DNA of 64,000 nucleotides from Bacteroidota bacterium (GCA_016178785.1 JACOSO010000020.1:29073-93072), one strand, 5' to 3'. Shown: positions 54,423 to 62,666, counted from the first letter of the stretch. Numbers and translations are program-made. The notes: generated by a model not told the origin, from the sequence alone.

Positions 54423-54626
54423 ATGAAAACGAATATGGGAAATGTCGACAGGTTGATCCGGGTGCTGCTCGCCTTGGTTATCATAGTCATGTATGTCAGA
54501 GGAGTTATCAGCGAAACATACGCCATTGCCGGGCTTGTTTTCGCTGGTCTTTTCATTGCTACCAGTTTTATCAGCTTTTGCCCTATGTACTTTCCTTTTA
54601 ATATCAATACAAAGAAGAAAGCTTAA
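54423..54626 (+). CDS. DUF2892 (YgaP-like) membrane protein
   Basis: A 67-residue protein matching DUF2892: MGNVDRLIRVLLALVIIVMY start, a second helix AIAGLVFAGLFIATSF, then FCPMYFPFNI. Two membrane helices with a cysteine in the CPMY pattern. The family is often linked to sulfur or rhodanese proteins. Here it is followed by thioredoxin 23 bases later, so a redox role is plausible. Confidence 0.8.
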   Translation: MKTNMGNVDRLIRVLLALVIIVMYVRGVISETYAIAGLVFAGLFIATSFISFCPMYFPFNINTKKKA

Positions 54627-54649
54627 TTGAGACTGTTGAAATTCAACAT

Positions 54650-54973
54650 ATGCAAACAGTGCCCAAGCTGAAACCTTTTTACGAGATTCTAAAAACAGAA
54701 CCTTTGGTGCTCGTGGATTTCTCAGCAGAGTGGTGTGGTCCTTGTAAAATGATGAAACCTGTTTTGGAGGAGCTCAAGTCGTGGATCGGCTCAAAGGCTA
54801 TTATCCTGAAAATTGATGTGGATAAAAATACTCACACTGCAACTAAGTACGAAGTCAGGGCAGTGCCTACGTTGTTACTCTTCAGGAATGGACAAATGGT
54901 GTGGAGGCATTCCGGCACCGCAGACTTGCATACGTTAAAGAAGGTACTTCAACAGAATTTTACATCCACATAA
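54650..54973 (+). CDS. trxA: Thioredoxin
   Basis: A 107-residue thioredoxin with active site WCGPC (near residue 28) in VDFSAEWCGPCKMM, cis-proline region VRAVPTLLLF (near 72) and normal length. It reduces cytoplasmic disulfides and could re-reduce the C-terminal cysteines of the class II RNR. It sits between the DUF2892 gene and the FNR-like sensor-domain gene, 10 bases before the latter. Confidence 0.92.
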   Translation: MQTVPKLKPFYEILKTEPLVLVDFSAEWCGPCKMMKPVLEELKSWIGSKAIILKIDVDKNTHTATKYEVRAVPTLLLFRNGQMVWRHSGTADLHTLKKVLQQNFTST

Positions 54974-54983
54974 ATCAATAACA

Positions 54984-55400
54984 ATGAAGAAGCTAAGCAA
55001 TGTGGAACTTCACTTCTGTATAAATTGCGTTAATCGCTATTTATGCCTTCCAGAGAGTGACAGACTAAGTAATATTAGGGAGAGCTTCAATCAAAGAGAT
55101 TTTGTATTCTTCAAAAAGGATAGCTATATATTCAAAGCAGGAGACAGAGCAGATGGTATCTATAATATTTACCTGGGAAATGTTAAGGTCTATAGAATTG
55201 GCGAGAACGGTAAAGAGATTGTTCTTAACAATGTCACTGATGGGGATAGTATTGGTTTCAATTCAATAGTTGACGGAAATTATATTAATTCGGCATATGC
55301 AATTGATGATGTTTTCTGTTGCTTTTTAAAAAGCTCAGAAGTTCAGAAACTAATACAAACCAAAGAACCAATTTCTGAAAAAATTACTGCGCAATATTAA
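54984..55400 (+). CDS. FNR-like sensor domain without DNA-binding domain
   Basis: A 138-residue cNMP-binding-fold protein of the Crp/Fnr family. The N-terminus has C-I-N-C-x5-C (residues 12-21), the exact C-x2-C-x5-C spacing of the FNR iron-sulfur cluster, and DDVFCCFLKSSEV (near 112) places a cysteine where E. coli FNR has Cys122. The fold continues through IYNIYLGNVKVYRIGENGKE and stops where the dimer helix should begin. The helix-turn-helix is absent, and I see no HTH-like frame downstream. Either a truncated gene, or a stand-alone oxygen/NO sensor that modulates a full-length FNR elsewhere. Confidence 0.8.
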   Translation: MKKLSNVELHFCINCVNRYLCLPESDRLSNIRESFNQRDFVFFKKDSYIFKAGDRADGIYNIYLGNVKVYRIGENGKEIVLNNVTDGDSIGFNSIVDGNYINSAYAIDDVFCCFLKSSEVQKLIQTKEPISEKITAQY

Positions 55401-55529
55401 TGGCACATTGCAGAAAGCCCGATGGTCAACGCCAGTAAAAGATCGAAAAAATAATTTTCCAAAATCAATTCCTACAAACATTCTTTAAGAATAACTAATT
55501 GGTTGGGACGATAAAAAACGCTTGATCAC

Positions 55530-55568
55530 TTTGTGTGCTCCTATTAGCGAGTTGGAGCAGCGCACAAA
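55530..55568. terminator. Imperfect hairpin between convergent genes
   Basis: TTTGTGTGCTCC and GGAGCAGCGCACAAA pair with a three-base bulge around a ~12-base loop, between the convergent FNR-like and sensor genes. No T-run, so terminator function is uncertain. Confidence 0.35.
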
Positions 55569-55594
55569 TTGAGCACTGAAAGGTTCATAGCAAT

Positions 55595-56953
55595 TTATAC
55601 CTTATCTGAAGATTCTCTCGGAAGCCAACCTTCTTCTTCAAGCCTCGATCTAATTTCCTTTATCTCGTGATCAAGATTGGAGGCTGCGCCCTTCAGTCCT
55701 GAAATGATATTTTCATTGTCTTGAATATTGTGGTAGCCTAATAACTGGATAAGCCCAAGAATGGTGGCAACGGGTGCGCGGAGTTTATGGGCATTAGCAA
55801 ACGTAAATTCTTCAAGTTTTTTATTCTTTGCCTCCAGTTCTTTGTTTTGCGATTCGATGTTGGCCCCCTGCTGTTCAATCTTTTTCAATAACCGGTGGCT
55901 TCTCCTGAACAACCATATGATAATAAGTAATGAAGCAAAAGCCATCCCAAGTAAAGCGACTCCCATGTTTCTTATATGGATTTCTTGTTGGAGATGCTCT
56001 GACTGAATCTCCTTTTCCTTAAGCAAAAGTGAAATCTGACTACTGGAGGGAACGCTCAGGCTTTCGATAAAATTATAAAGATCTACATCAACATATTTTG
56101 CTATGATTTTTACAAATTTTTTTTTGAATTCTTTGTCTTGGAAATAAGCGTTAAATGGCTCCTGCCAGTCACTGCCCAGCGGATAAATAATTGCATAGCC
56201 CTCCCGTACCTTAGGAAATAAATTTTGTCGTTTCACTTTAGCGGTTGGGTTGGCTTTAAATGAATTGATATATATTGGAAGATCGACAAATCCAAATCCG
56301 TTGTCAGTCTGCTGTATTTCCTCCAGCACGAATTGACTGCTTCGAACATATTTTATAGGAAATGATAAATTGCCGGCAGCACTTTTTAATTTAAGCAGGT
56401 CATTCTCTAAAGTAGATTTCTGGACTGTAACGGCTGTAAGGTGACGAAAGACTCTGACAAACTCTTCCACGTTTTCAACAATGGGAACATTCTGACTTGA
56501 AATCAACACCGCTATATCAGCCATGTAGCTAGGACTAAAGCCAACTTCATTTTGGCGTGCCTCAGTAACAGAGATGCCGCTCGTGCCAAAAGAATTGATT
56601 TCTGATTTATTGCGAATTTGGTCGTATACTTCATTGAACGACTTCACTTTCTTCCATTGAAATTGTAATTCAACATGGTGAGCAGCTCTTAAGTAATCTT
56701 TGAATCCCATCATAATCTCGTATTCAACCCCTTGCATATTTCCATTCCGGTCAACTGAGATGAAAGGGTGCGTATCGCTCCAAAATACCGTAACAATAGC
56801 TTGTCCTGCTTTTTCAGCTTCTTGCCAAGATTGATTTAACTGATCATTTGGTTTTTGTGAAAGAACCGTCAATGGAACTGCTGTAACCAACAGAATCGTT
56901 AATAGCTTTTTGGCTGTCGAAAAAATACCAACAACTTTCCCGTAATCCGGCAT
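55595..56953 (-). CDS. Membrane sensor with periplasmic binding domain and a lone HisKA-like helix pair
   Basis: A 452-residue protein. Signal peptide or first helix (about residues 12-32), an extracellular solute-binding family 3-like domain (about 45-300, with WSDTHPFISVDRNGNMQGVEYEI in its opening), a transmembrane helix (about 330-350, VALLGMAFASLLIIIWLF), a coiled coil and then a histidine-kinase dimerisation domain FANAHKLRAPVATILGL (near 388). The protein stops after that domain: N, G1, F and G2 boxes are missing. So it can sense, and may be phosphorylated by, or pair with, another kinase, but cannot bind ATP itself. Confidence 0.8.
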   Translation of the reverse strand: MPDYGKVVGIFSTAKKLLTILLVTAVPLTVLSQKPNDQLNQSWQEAEKAGQAIVTVFWSDTHPFISVDRNGNMQGVEYEIMMGFKDYLRAAHHVELQFQWKKVKSFNEVYDQIRNKSEINSFGTSGISVTEARQNEVGFSPSYMADIAVLISSQNVPIVENVEEFVRVFRHLTAVTVQKSTLENDLLKLKSAAGNLSFPIKYVRSSQFVLEEIQQTDNGFGFVDLPIYINSFKANPTAKVKRQNLFPKVREGYAIIYPLGSDWQEPFNAYFQDKEFKKKFVKIIAKYVDVDLYNFIESLSVPSSSQISLLLKEKEIQSEHLQQEIHIRNMGVALLGMAFASLLIIIWLFRRSHRLLKKIEQQGANIESQNKELEAKNKKLEEFTFANAHKLRAPVATILGLIQLLGYHNIQDNENIISGLKGAASNLDHEIKEIRSRLEEEGWLPRESSDKV

Positions 56954-56970
56954 ATCATAAATTTATGATA
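56953..56970. repeat. 18-bp perfect palindrome at the sensor gene start
   Basis: TATCATAAATTTATGATA overlaps the start codon of the sensor gene (56951-56953 is its reverse ATG). It could be an operator for repression or an mRNA hairpin hiding the start. It does not fit the TGAY-N4-RTCA box. Confidence 0.5.
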
Positions 56971-57026
56971 AATTCATTATCATTGTTTGCATCGCACCAA
57001 CTTACAACCAGGATTATACCTACTTC

Positions 57027-57183
57027 TGGCGCAAGCGTCTCGCTTGTGCCATCACCACACCCCATACAATACAATTTGTCTCAATCCCTCTTTCATAAGC
57101 CCAAGATTTTTTCAACAGAGTATAGTAGTGATTAAGATTCCAAAGATCGTTTTCAGAAGAGTACAAGCAAGACGCTTGCGCTA
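57027..57183. repeat. REPIN-like pair of inverted REP hairpins
   Basis: TGGCGCAAGCGTCTCGCTTG... (57027-57050) and GTACAAGCAAGACGCTTGCG... (57161-57183) are near-complementary to each other, and each contains its own internal hairpin (GCAAGCG / CGCTTGT). About 110 bp lies between them. Paired REP units of this kind are spread by REP-associated tyrosine transposases (RAYTs), none of which is in this window. Confidence 0.65.
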
Positions 57184-57248
57184 GAGAGGGAAGTCCCATA
57201 TTTTTTTATACCCAGTGTGTGAGTCGGCAAGGGCTGGGCTGAACCCTT

Positions 57249-57560
57249 GAGTTCGCCAGTTTTAAAGTACTCTCAGCGAAAAATGGAAAAGAAGGCATAG
57301 CTCAGGCCGCAGAAAATTTGCCCTGACATCATATTTGTGTGACATAATGATGCCTGAAGTCAATGGTTATGAAGTACTCAAAGCGTTAAGGAAGAATAAA
57401 GCCACAACCAAAATCCCTTTTACTTTGTCACCGCCAGTGGTGAGAAAGTGAAGTTCAGGCAGCTATGGATCTTGGTGCGAGCGGATATTTACGCAAACCC
57501 TTTGATTCGAACAAGATACTCGTTGTAATGACTCTTATCTCAACGTCCAGAAAAATAGGC
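57249..57560 (+). pseudogene. Decayed receiver-domain gene, paralogue of 23260
   Basis: Fragments in shifting frames match the receiver at 23260-23625 in order: ASFKVLSAKNGKEGIAQAA, then PDII, then LCDIMMPEVNGYEVLKALRK, then VTASGEKVK and AMDLGASGYLRKPFDSNKI. At least two frameshifts and a TGA interrupt it, and the N-terminal acidic strand is gone. No matching kinase is beside it now. Confidence 0.82.
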
Positions 57561-57581
57561 TTTTATAAATCTGAGTTTTGC

Positions 57582-58148
57582 TTAAACTCTCATCAAATGT
57601 CTCTCCTCATTCCGTACAGCTGCATATTCGAAGACGATATCTGCAAAATCCTGAATGTAGTTTTTAAAAACCTGAAAGTCCTGCGTCTTGGTTCTGTAAG
57701 GAGTTACGTACTTGATTTTATTCCTTTGTTCATCAGGCAACAAATCGTTTACCGGTAACTCGGTAACAATCATCGGTTCTTTATCAATTAATTGAATGAG
57801 CTGATCGGTGATCATTCGATGCTGTCCCTCTCGCCCACCACAAACGGTGATGAAAGCATAGTTTTTGATGTGATCTTTCTCCAGTTGGATGAATGACTTT
57901 AAAGGTGTTGCAATTTTCGCATCCCAAATGGGAGAAACAAATATGACCACGTCATAGTCACTCAATGAAACATCAGTTTTCTGAATCTTTGATTTTCTCT
58001 TAAAAAGAAGATCAAGTAAAATGGTGAACCCGTTTCGAGATTTCTGCTCTTCTATTTTCAGAATATCCCAACTAAATCTTAGTCTCAATTCCTTGGCGAG
58101 CATTTCATTATTCCTTGAATATGAATAGTAGACGATGATGGCTTTCAT
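57582..58148 (-). CDS. Flavodoxin family protein (copy B)
   Basis: About 188 residues from ATG 58148, where similarity to copy A (26667-27236) begins: FMN loop YYSYSRNNEMLAKEL, SPIWDAKIATPLKSFI and TVCGGREGQ at matching positions. A longer frame to 58229 would run through the FNR-type box and is rejected. An FMN-based redox protein. Confidence 0.85.
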   Translation of the reverse strand: MKAIIVYYSYSRNNEMLAKELRLRFSWDILKIEEQKSRNGFTILLDLLFKRKSKIQKTDVSLSDYDVVIFVSPIWDAKIATPLKSFIQLEKDHIKNYAFITVCGGREGQHRMITDQLIQLIDKEPMIVTELPVNDLLPDEQRNKIKYVTPYRTKTQDFQVFKNYIQDFADIVFEYAAVRNEERHLMRV

Positions 58149-58216
58149 AGGCACAGTTTTTTGATGTTTCAGATCCAATTCACATGCAATATGCCCTGGC
58201 GTAACTGCGGAAAATA

Positions 58217-58228
58217 TGACCAAAATCA
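58217..58228 (-). promoter_or_regulatory. FNR-type box before flavodoxin copy B
   Basis: TGACCAAAATCA is an exact box, 74.5 bp from its centre to the flavodoxin ATG. No good -7 element at the standard distance. It might also serve the divergent RaiA gene, 143 bp away. Confidence 0.5.
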
Positions 58229-58365
58229 ATTCTCAAACTAATTATCAGCATCATTCTTATTTTTTGTCTGCCTTAAATTGGGTACGGATTCACAGCCAGT
58301 AGTGGATCAAAAAAAATACCGGCACAGAGAAATAGTTAAATGAAACCACCCAACAGTCATATATT

Positions 58366-58698
58366 ATGAAGAGGCAAATACAATCTCTCGATTTTAATGC
58401 AAATCAATCTTTATTGGATTTGATAAACACTAAGCTTGAAAAAATTTCTCATTTCAGCGATCGGATACTGGAATGCAATGTGGTTTTGAAGCTTGATAAA
58501 TCCGACACGCGCGATAATAAGGTATGTGAAATCAGGCTTGCTATACCCGGAAACGATCTCTTCGCTAAGAAAATCGGAAAAACTTTTGAGGAAGCATTCG
58601 AGCACGTAATTCACGCCCTTGAAAAACAGCTCACCACGTGGAAAACAAAAACACATGATCGACATGTGAAAATCACGAAAAGTAATTTAGACGCTTAG
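58366..58698 (+). CDS. raiA: Ribosome hibernation factor, HPF/RaiA family (copy B)
   Basis: A 110-residue S30EA-fold protein, paralogue of 30788-31108. Same blocks: LLDLINTKLEKISHFSDRI, DKSDTRDNKVCEIRLAIPG and DLFAKKIGKTFEEAFEHVIHALEKQ. Predicted to inactivate ribosomes in dormancy. Two copies could have different induction or form different ribosome states. Convergent with the intact AI-2E permease. Confidence 0.85.
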   Translation: MKRQIQSLDFNANQSLLDLINTKLEKISHFSDRILECNVVLKLDKSDTRDNKVCEIRLAIPGNDLFAKKIGKTFEEAFEHVIHALEKQLTTWKTKTHDRHVKITKSNLDA

Positions 58699-58713
58699 CG
58701 AAATAACCAGCAA

Positions 58714-59766
58714 TTATTTTACGTCTGTTCCCAAAAGGATCGATAACGTCTTCATTCGCGGATGCTGATCAGCAATCAGCTTTGTTATTCCAAGAAAAGG
58801 TACGAACAGGATCATACCTGCGACCCCCCATAAAAGGCCTCCTGCAATTATTACAACGAGTGTAGCCAATGAGTTTATTTTAAGTCGGTTGCTCACCGCT
58901 AAAGGAAAGATAACATTGGCTTCGAGGTATTGGACAAAAGCAAAGATGAACACCACACCAATCGGGTACCAAATGGAATTAAAAGTGATCCAGGCAATCG
59001 CGATTGGTAAAAGAGATCCAATCATGATACCGATGTAGGGAATGAAGGTCAGTATTGCTGCAGCAAACCCGAAGAAAATTGCATTAGGAATACCTAAAAG
59101 CAATAATCCAATGCTGTTCAGCACTCCAACTGCAGCGTATACGATGGCCATCCCTTTAATAAAATTATAGTAAGCTGTAACCGTCATGAAAAGAATATTT
59201 CTGACGTCTTCCTTTTTTTCTTTTGGAAAAAGTCGATAGCTCACCACCACCAGCATGTGACGGTAATAAAGAATCAAAACAGCGAAAACAGGAACAAGGA
59301 TCAAAAGCGTCAAAGTAAATGTAGATGAGTACATCACCTTGAGTAAATAATTAATCAAACTGCTCGAAGATTGATTTAGCGTTTGTGTTAGCCATTGAAT
59401 TTGTTGGTCTTGTGATACTGAGTAATTGGTAATAATATGCTGACTTAGCTGAGCAAGTGATTCCATGAGCTTAGGTTCAATGCGAGCCCATTCATTTTGA
59501 AACAAAGCAAATTGATTAACCGCCAGAACGACCAGTCCGACAGCCGGAATTAACAGCAAGAGGATACTGACCAGGATGGCCACTATTCGTGACGCGCCTT
59601 TTTTCTCAAGCCAGGAACATATGGGATATAGTACAAAACTTATTAGAAGCGCAAAGCTGAGCAAGATGAGAATGTCCCTGCCGAAGTACAAAATGGCTGA
59701 GGTGAAGAAAACATATTGAATGGCCCGCATGTAAATGTCTTTCGGTGTAGGTAAGGTCGTGTGCAT
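58714..59766 (-). CDS. AI-2E family (PerM-like) permease
   Basis: About 350 residues from ATG 59766 (an in-frame ATG at 59817 adds 17). Eight or so membrane helices with the family layout: two N-terminal helices, a long cytoplasmic stretch, then a cluster of five. The conserved-looking SLLPIAIAW and LWGVAGMILFVPFLGI blocks are near the end. Family members export various small molecules or Na+/H+ exchange; substrate unknown. A C-terminal remnant of a second copy lies at 31133-31220. The gap 59767-60043 shows nothing recognisable. Confidence 0.82.
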   Translation of the reverse strand: MHTTLPTPKDIYMRAIQYVFFTSAILYFGRDILILLSFALLISFVLYPICSWLEKKGASRIVAILVSILLLLIPAVGLVVLAVNQFALFQNEWARIEPKLMESLAQLSQHIITNYSVSQDQQIQWLTQTLNQSSSSLINYLLKVMYSSTFTLTLLILVPVFAVLILYYRHMLVVVSYRLFPKEKKEDVRNILFMTVTAYYNFIKGMAIVYAAVGVLNSIGLLLLGIPNAIFFGFAAAILTFIPYIGIMIGSLLPIAIAWITFNSIWYPIGVVFIFAFVQYLEANVIFPLAVSNRLKINSLATLVVIIAGGLLWGVAGMILFVPFLGITKLIADQHPRMKTLSILLGTDVK

Positions 59767-60043
59767 TTTTTTTAATTCAATTTTCTTCGAAGTATTTTGG
59801 TTGTTATAACAAATCAAGCAATGTATAATGGGGCGTTTTTTTGATCGTTTCTAAAAATTTATCCCTACGTACATAAGCTTATAAAGCGATTCCAATTTTT
59901 TAGCAATCAGTCACCTTTAGTTTTAAGTGATCCTTCCAAAAAGAGTGTTTTAGAAGTTGATGATAATTCGTTGGCAACCTTGATGAAAAGATCGAGTCGT
60001 AACAGTTACCTGATTCAACTTCTTGGTCGTTTTCTCGAAACAT

Positions 60044-60313
60044 TTAATTGCTGGCCTGAAGGAACTCCATGATTTTTGTTGCTTCCTCTTTAGTAATATT
60101 GGAGCGCACTTGCATGTGTGTTACAATGCTCTTCCATTGGTCATCATTATACATGGTAGCAGGTGGAAGATTATGACAACGTTGGCAATTTTCACCCCAG
60201 AGTGTCGCTCCGCTTTTGTCAGTAATTGCCTGTGGTGTTTTACACCCGTACAAATACATCATGGTGATTGTTATCAAAATGGATGTCGTTACGATTAGCC
60301 TTAACTTTTTCAT
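60044..60313 (-). CDS. Small c-type cytochrome lipoprotein
   Basis: An 89-residue protein. Signal with YGCKT (lipidated cysteine near residue 24), then one heme site CQRCH (near 43) and a C-terminal helix. The axial methionine candidates are near 53 and 67. It lies 35 bases after the porin gene on the minus strand, so probably the last gene of a cytochrome-porin-cytochrome operon. Electron carrier in the periplasm. Confidence 0.8.
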   Translation of the reverse strand: MKKLRLIVTTSILITITMMYLYGCKTPQAITDKSGATLWGENCQRCHNLPPATMYNDDQWKSIVTHMQVRSNITKEEATKIMEFLQASN

Positions 60314-60348
60314 GGTAATTTCTTGTTAGATGTTATGTAAGAGTAATT

Positions 60349-61497
60349 CTAGAAACCATAAACCAATTGGCCATAAAAGCCATCTAATCCATCTTGTTTT
60401 TGATAGCTCAATTTAAGAACGCCATTCCAACGATACCAGTAATTTAAACCGATCGCAGTTTGCGTTCTCAAGTGGTTACCAGCATACCATTGAGATCCTA
60501 CCGGAGTATTAAACTCAGAATAGCGGACAGCGAATTCCACGTTGTGAAAAAACTCACTTTCAACTTCTATTGGGCGAATCGATCCTTGAACATAGTAGGC
60601 CGTGCTATTATTATCGAACGTAAACGTTGAACCTGTACCACTCCCATCGTCATAAGATTGTTTGCCGATATTCTGCATTTTGTATTCACCCAGAACTCTT
60701 ACCTGACTTTTTAGCGCATCAATGGTTTTGTAATAATTCAAATCGAAAGCTTGAGCTGAAAAGGATGTCTTTTCATACGGAGTTAATCGATCTCCCGTTC
60801 CGGATTTGTATTGGAAAGAATAACCTAATTCCAAGCTAGAATTTGAAAAGGGAAGGAAACCAAATCGTCCTCCTACGGATTTCTTTTTATTGTTGCCAGC
60901 ATAGGCTTCATACTCGAACTGGCCAGCTTCCTCCGGTGAACCTGTTAATAATTGTGGGCCATTGGTAACATAGAGATCATAGTTTATTTTAGAAGCCCCA
61001 AACTGCGCACCTCCCTGGACCCCTACACCTGTTTCAATCATTGACCCAATTCCACCGTCTCCAAAGCCAACGGGAGAATTGGCAAAACGCTGAAGATAGG
61101 CTTCACCAAACCTGCCCCGATAGGCACCGAATTTCGGCAGAAAACGACCTGCATGAAATGTTAAATACCGATTGGCGAAATAGGCCATATTCACATACTC
61201 CAATACCAACTCGACACCTTCCGACCCAGTTTCCACTTCCACTTCCGCTTCCATGAATAGTCTGTCAGACAGACTCAAAAGAAAAATAGGCTTGAAAGCC
61301 AGGTTTCCGAATTGCGACTGAGTGCTATCCGAAATATAGTCTACTTGCGCATTACCGACTATTGTCAGCTTGGTTTGTCCCTGAAAAAAATTCGGTGTCT
61401 GCTGAGCTTTAGCAGATGTAACAAACAATAGCGAAGCAACAAGAACAATCGCTGCCTTCTCTGCTGTTAGTGCTCTGAATGTAATTGCTGTTTTCAT
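60349..61497 (-). CDS. Outer-membrane porin-like barrel
   Basis: About 382 residues from ATG 61497; an upstream in-frame ATG at 61521 overlaps the cytochrome gene. Signal peptide ending TSAKAQQ, then alternating beta strands with FHAGRFLPKFGAYRGRFGEAYLQRF (in parts, near 105) typical of O/P-type or phosphate-selective-porin-like proteins, and a terminal aromatic GQLVYGF. It sits between two c-type cytochromes. May pass an electron acceptor or its product, or help extracellular electron flow; this is inference. Confidence 0.75.
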   Translation of the reverse strand: MKTAITFRALTAEKAAIVLVASLLFVTSAKAQQTPNFFQGQTKLTIVGNAQVDYISDSTQSQFGNLAFKPIFLLSLSDRLFMEAEVEVETGSEGVELVLEYVNMAYFANRYLTFHAGRFLPKFGAYRGRFGEAYLQRFANSPVGFGDGGIGSMIETGVGVQGGAQFGASKINYDLYVTNGPQLLTGSPEEAGQFEYEAYAGNNKKKSVGGRFGFLPFSNSSLELGYSFQYKSGTGDRLTPYEKTSFSAQAFDLNYYKTIDALKSQVRVLGEYKMQNIGKQSYDDGSGTGSTFTFDNNSTAYYVQGSIRPIEVESEFFHNVEFAVRYSEFNTPVGSQWYAGNHLRTQTAIGLNYWYRWNGVLKLSYQKQDGLDGFYGQLVYGF

Positions 61498-61517
61498 AAT
61501 CTGATGTTTATTGGTGA

Positions 61518-61928
61518 TCACTTACCATTGCTTTCAAGTTGACGGATGAAAAGGACCAACTGCCAGCGTTGAGTTTCAGTTAACAAAGTTTTATACGAAG
61601 CCATCGGTGGATTGCCTTCAGAAAGTTTCCAGAAAATAGCACCATCACTTTCATGGCGTACAGTGATGGCCAAGAAATTAGCAGGTCTTGGTGTGAGACT
61701 TACTCCGGCTGCTCCATTTCCTTTTCCTTTGTCACCGTGACAGATCACGCACATTGACTCGTAGATTTTCTTCCCTTCTGCGGCAAAGGTGGAACTACCG
61801 CTATATGGATTAACTACTTTGTCTGCGCTAGCTGGTGCTTTCCATGTTGATTGTTGAGAAAAAACAAAGGAAGGAACGAAAACCAAAAATGCTCCACACA
61901 TTGAAAAGCATACTACGGATGTTTTCAT
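61518..61928 (-). CDS. c-type cytochrome
   Basis: About 136 residues from ATG 61928, the start that opens a signal peptide; a longer frame goes to 61958. One heme motif CVICH in ESMCVICHGDKGKGNG (near residue 60), a methionine ligand candidate in NPPMASYK (near 110) and a class I cytochrome c ending WQLVLFIRQL. First gene of the operon with the porin and second cytochrome, preceded by an FNR-type box. Periplasmic electron transfer. Confidence 0.88.
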   Translation of the reverse strand: MKTSVVCFSMCGAFLVFVPSFVFSQQSTWKAPASADKVVNPYSGSSTFAAEGKKIYESMCVICHGDKGKGNGAAGVSLTPRPANFLAITVRHESDGAIFWKLSEGNPPMASYKTLLTETQRWQLVLFIRQLESNGK

Positions 61929-62001
61929 ACGGCAGTTGATTGCGTAATCAAATATCAATCATCCGTATGGGCTAAATCCTAAGGTGTCTCATGCTGGTTA
62001 A

Positions 62002-62013
62002 TGACTTTTGTCA
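62002..62013 (-). promoter_or_regulatory. FNR-type box before cytochrome-porin operon
   Basis: TGACTTTTGTCA within ATGAC-N4-GTCAT, an exact and extended palindrome, 79.5 bp from its centre to the ATG at 61928. No good -7 element at the 36.5-bp distance, so the exact promoter is open. Confidence 0.55.
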
Positions 62014-62033
62014 TCTTTAAGCGCCTGAACCAA

Positions 62034-62666
62034 TCATGCAGCCTGATTGTATCCCTCCACTGCCCTAGAAAGCAGATATTTTACTTCCTCATCTTTCACT
62101 CGCGTAAAGTACTCTTGAGCTGTATCTGTGTGATCAATTACAAGCAGATAAGTTAAATGTTCGACTTCCTGAATAACTCTGTTTCTGGCTTTTAGAGTTG
62201 TCACTGGCGCAGCTATAATAATTTTTTCAGGTTCCTCTTTTTGAATGCTCTTCAGGCACGCGAGTATGGTATCACCGGTTGATAGCTGGTCATCTACCAG
62301 TATAACAATTCTGCCTTTCAAACGAATCGGCATTCTGTTGTTCGTATAGAATTTATACTGATTCTGCAAACTATGTTTAGCCATAGAAATTTGAGAATTA
62401 ACATAATATTGAGGGATAGTATAATCTCTCTCCAAAGCTGTGCCATTAAGACATACAGAGCCGATTGTTTTATGTGCCAAGAAAGGATGCACTATTTTTT
62501 TACAAGGGATCACTTCTAAAGGCAGATGCAAGATATCGGCTATGTGAAAACCAACGGGAACACCACCGTGCGCAACAGCTACTATAACAGCGTTGCTATT
62601 TTTATAAGCAGCCAAATTCTCGCAAAGAAGACGAGCTGCATGAATTCTGTCCTCTAATGTTTTCAT
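62034..62666 (-). CDS. Phosphoribosyltransferase family protein (paralogue of 20974)
   Basis: A 210-residue type I phosphoribosyltransferase. VIVAVAHGGVPVGFHIA (near residue 28) is the N-terminal loop and GRIVILVDDQLSTGDTILACL (near 120) the PRPP motif. Compared with the copy at 20974, the first loop has AHGG instead of IPRSG, so substrate use may differ. It lies after the FNR-type box at 62760-62771, which it shares with the divergent CBS gene. Confidence 0.82.
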   Translation of the reverse strand: MKTLEDRIHAARLLCENLAAYKNSNAVIVAVAHGGVPVGFHIADILHLPLEVIPCKKIVHPFLAHKTIGSVCLNGTALERDYTIPQYYVNSQISMAKHSLQNQYKFYTNNRMPIRLKGRIVILVDDQLSTGDTILACLKSIQKEEPEKIIIAAPVTTLKARNRVIQEVEHLTYLLVIDHTDTAQEYFTRVKDEEVKYLLSRAVEGYNQAA

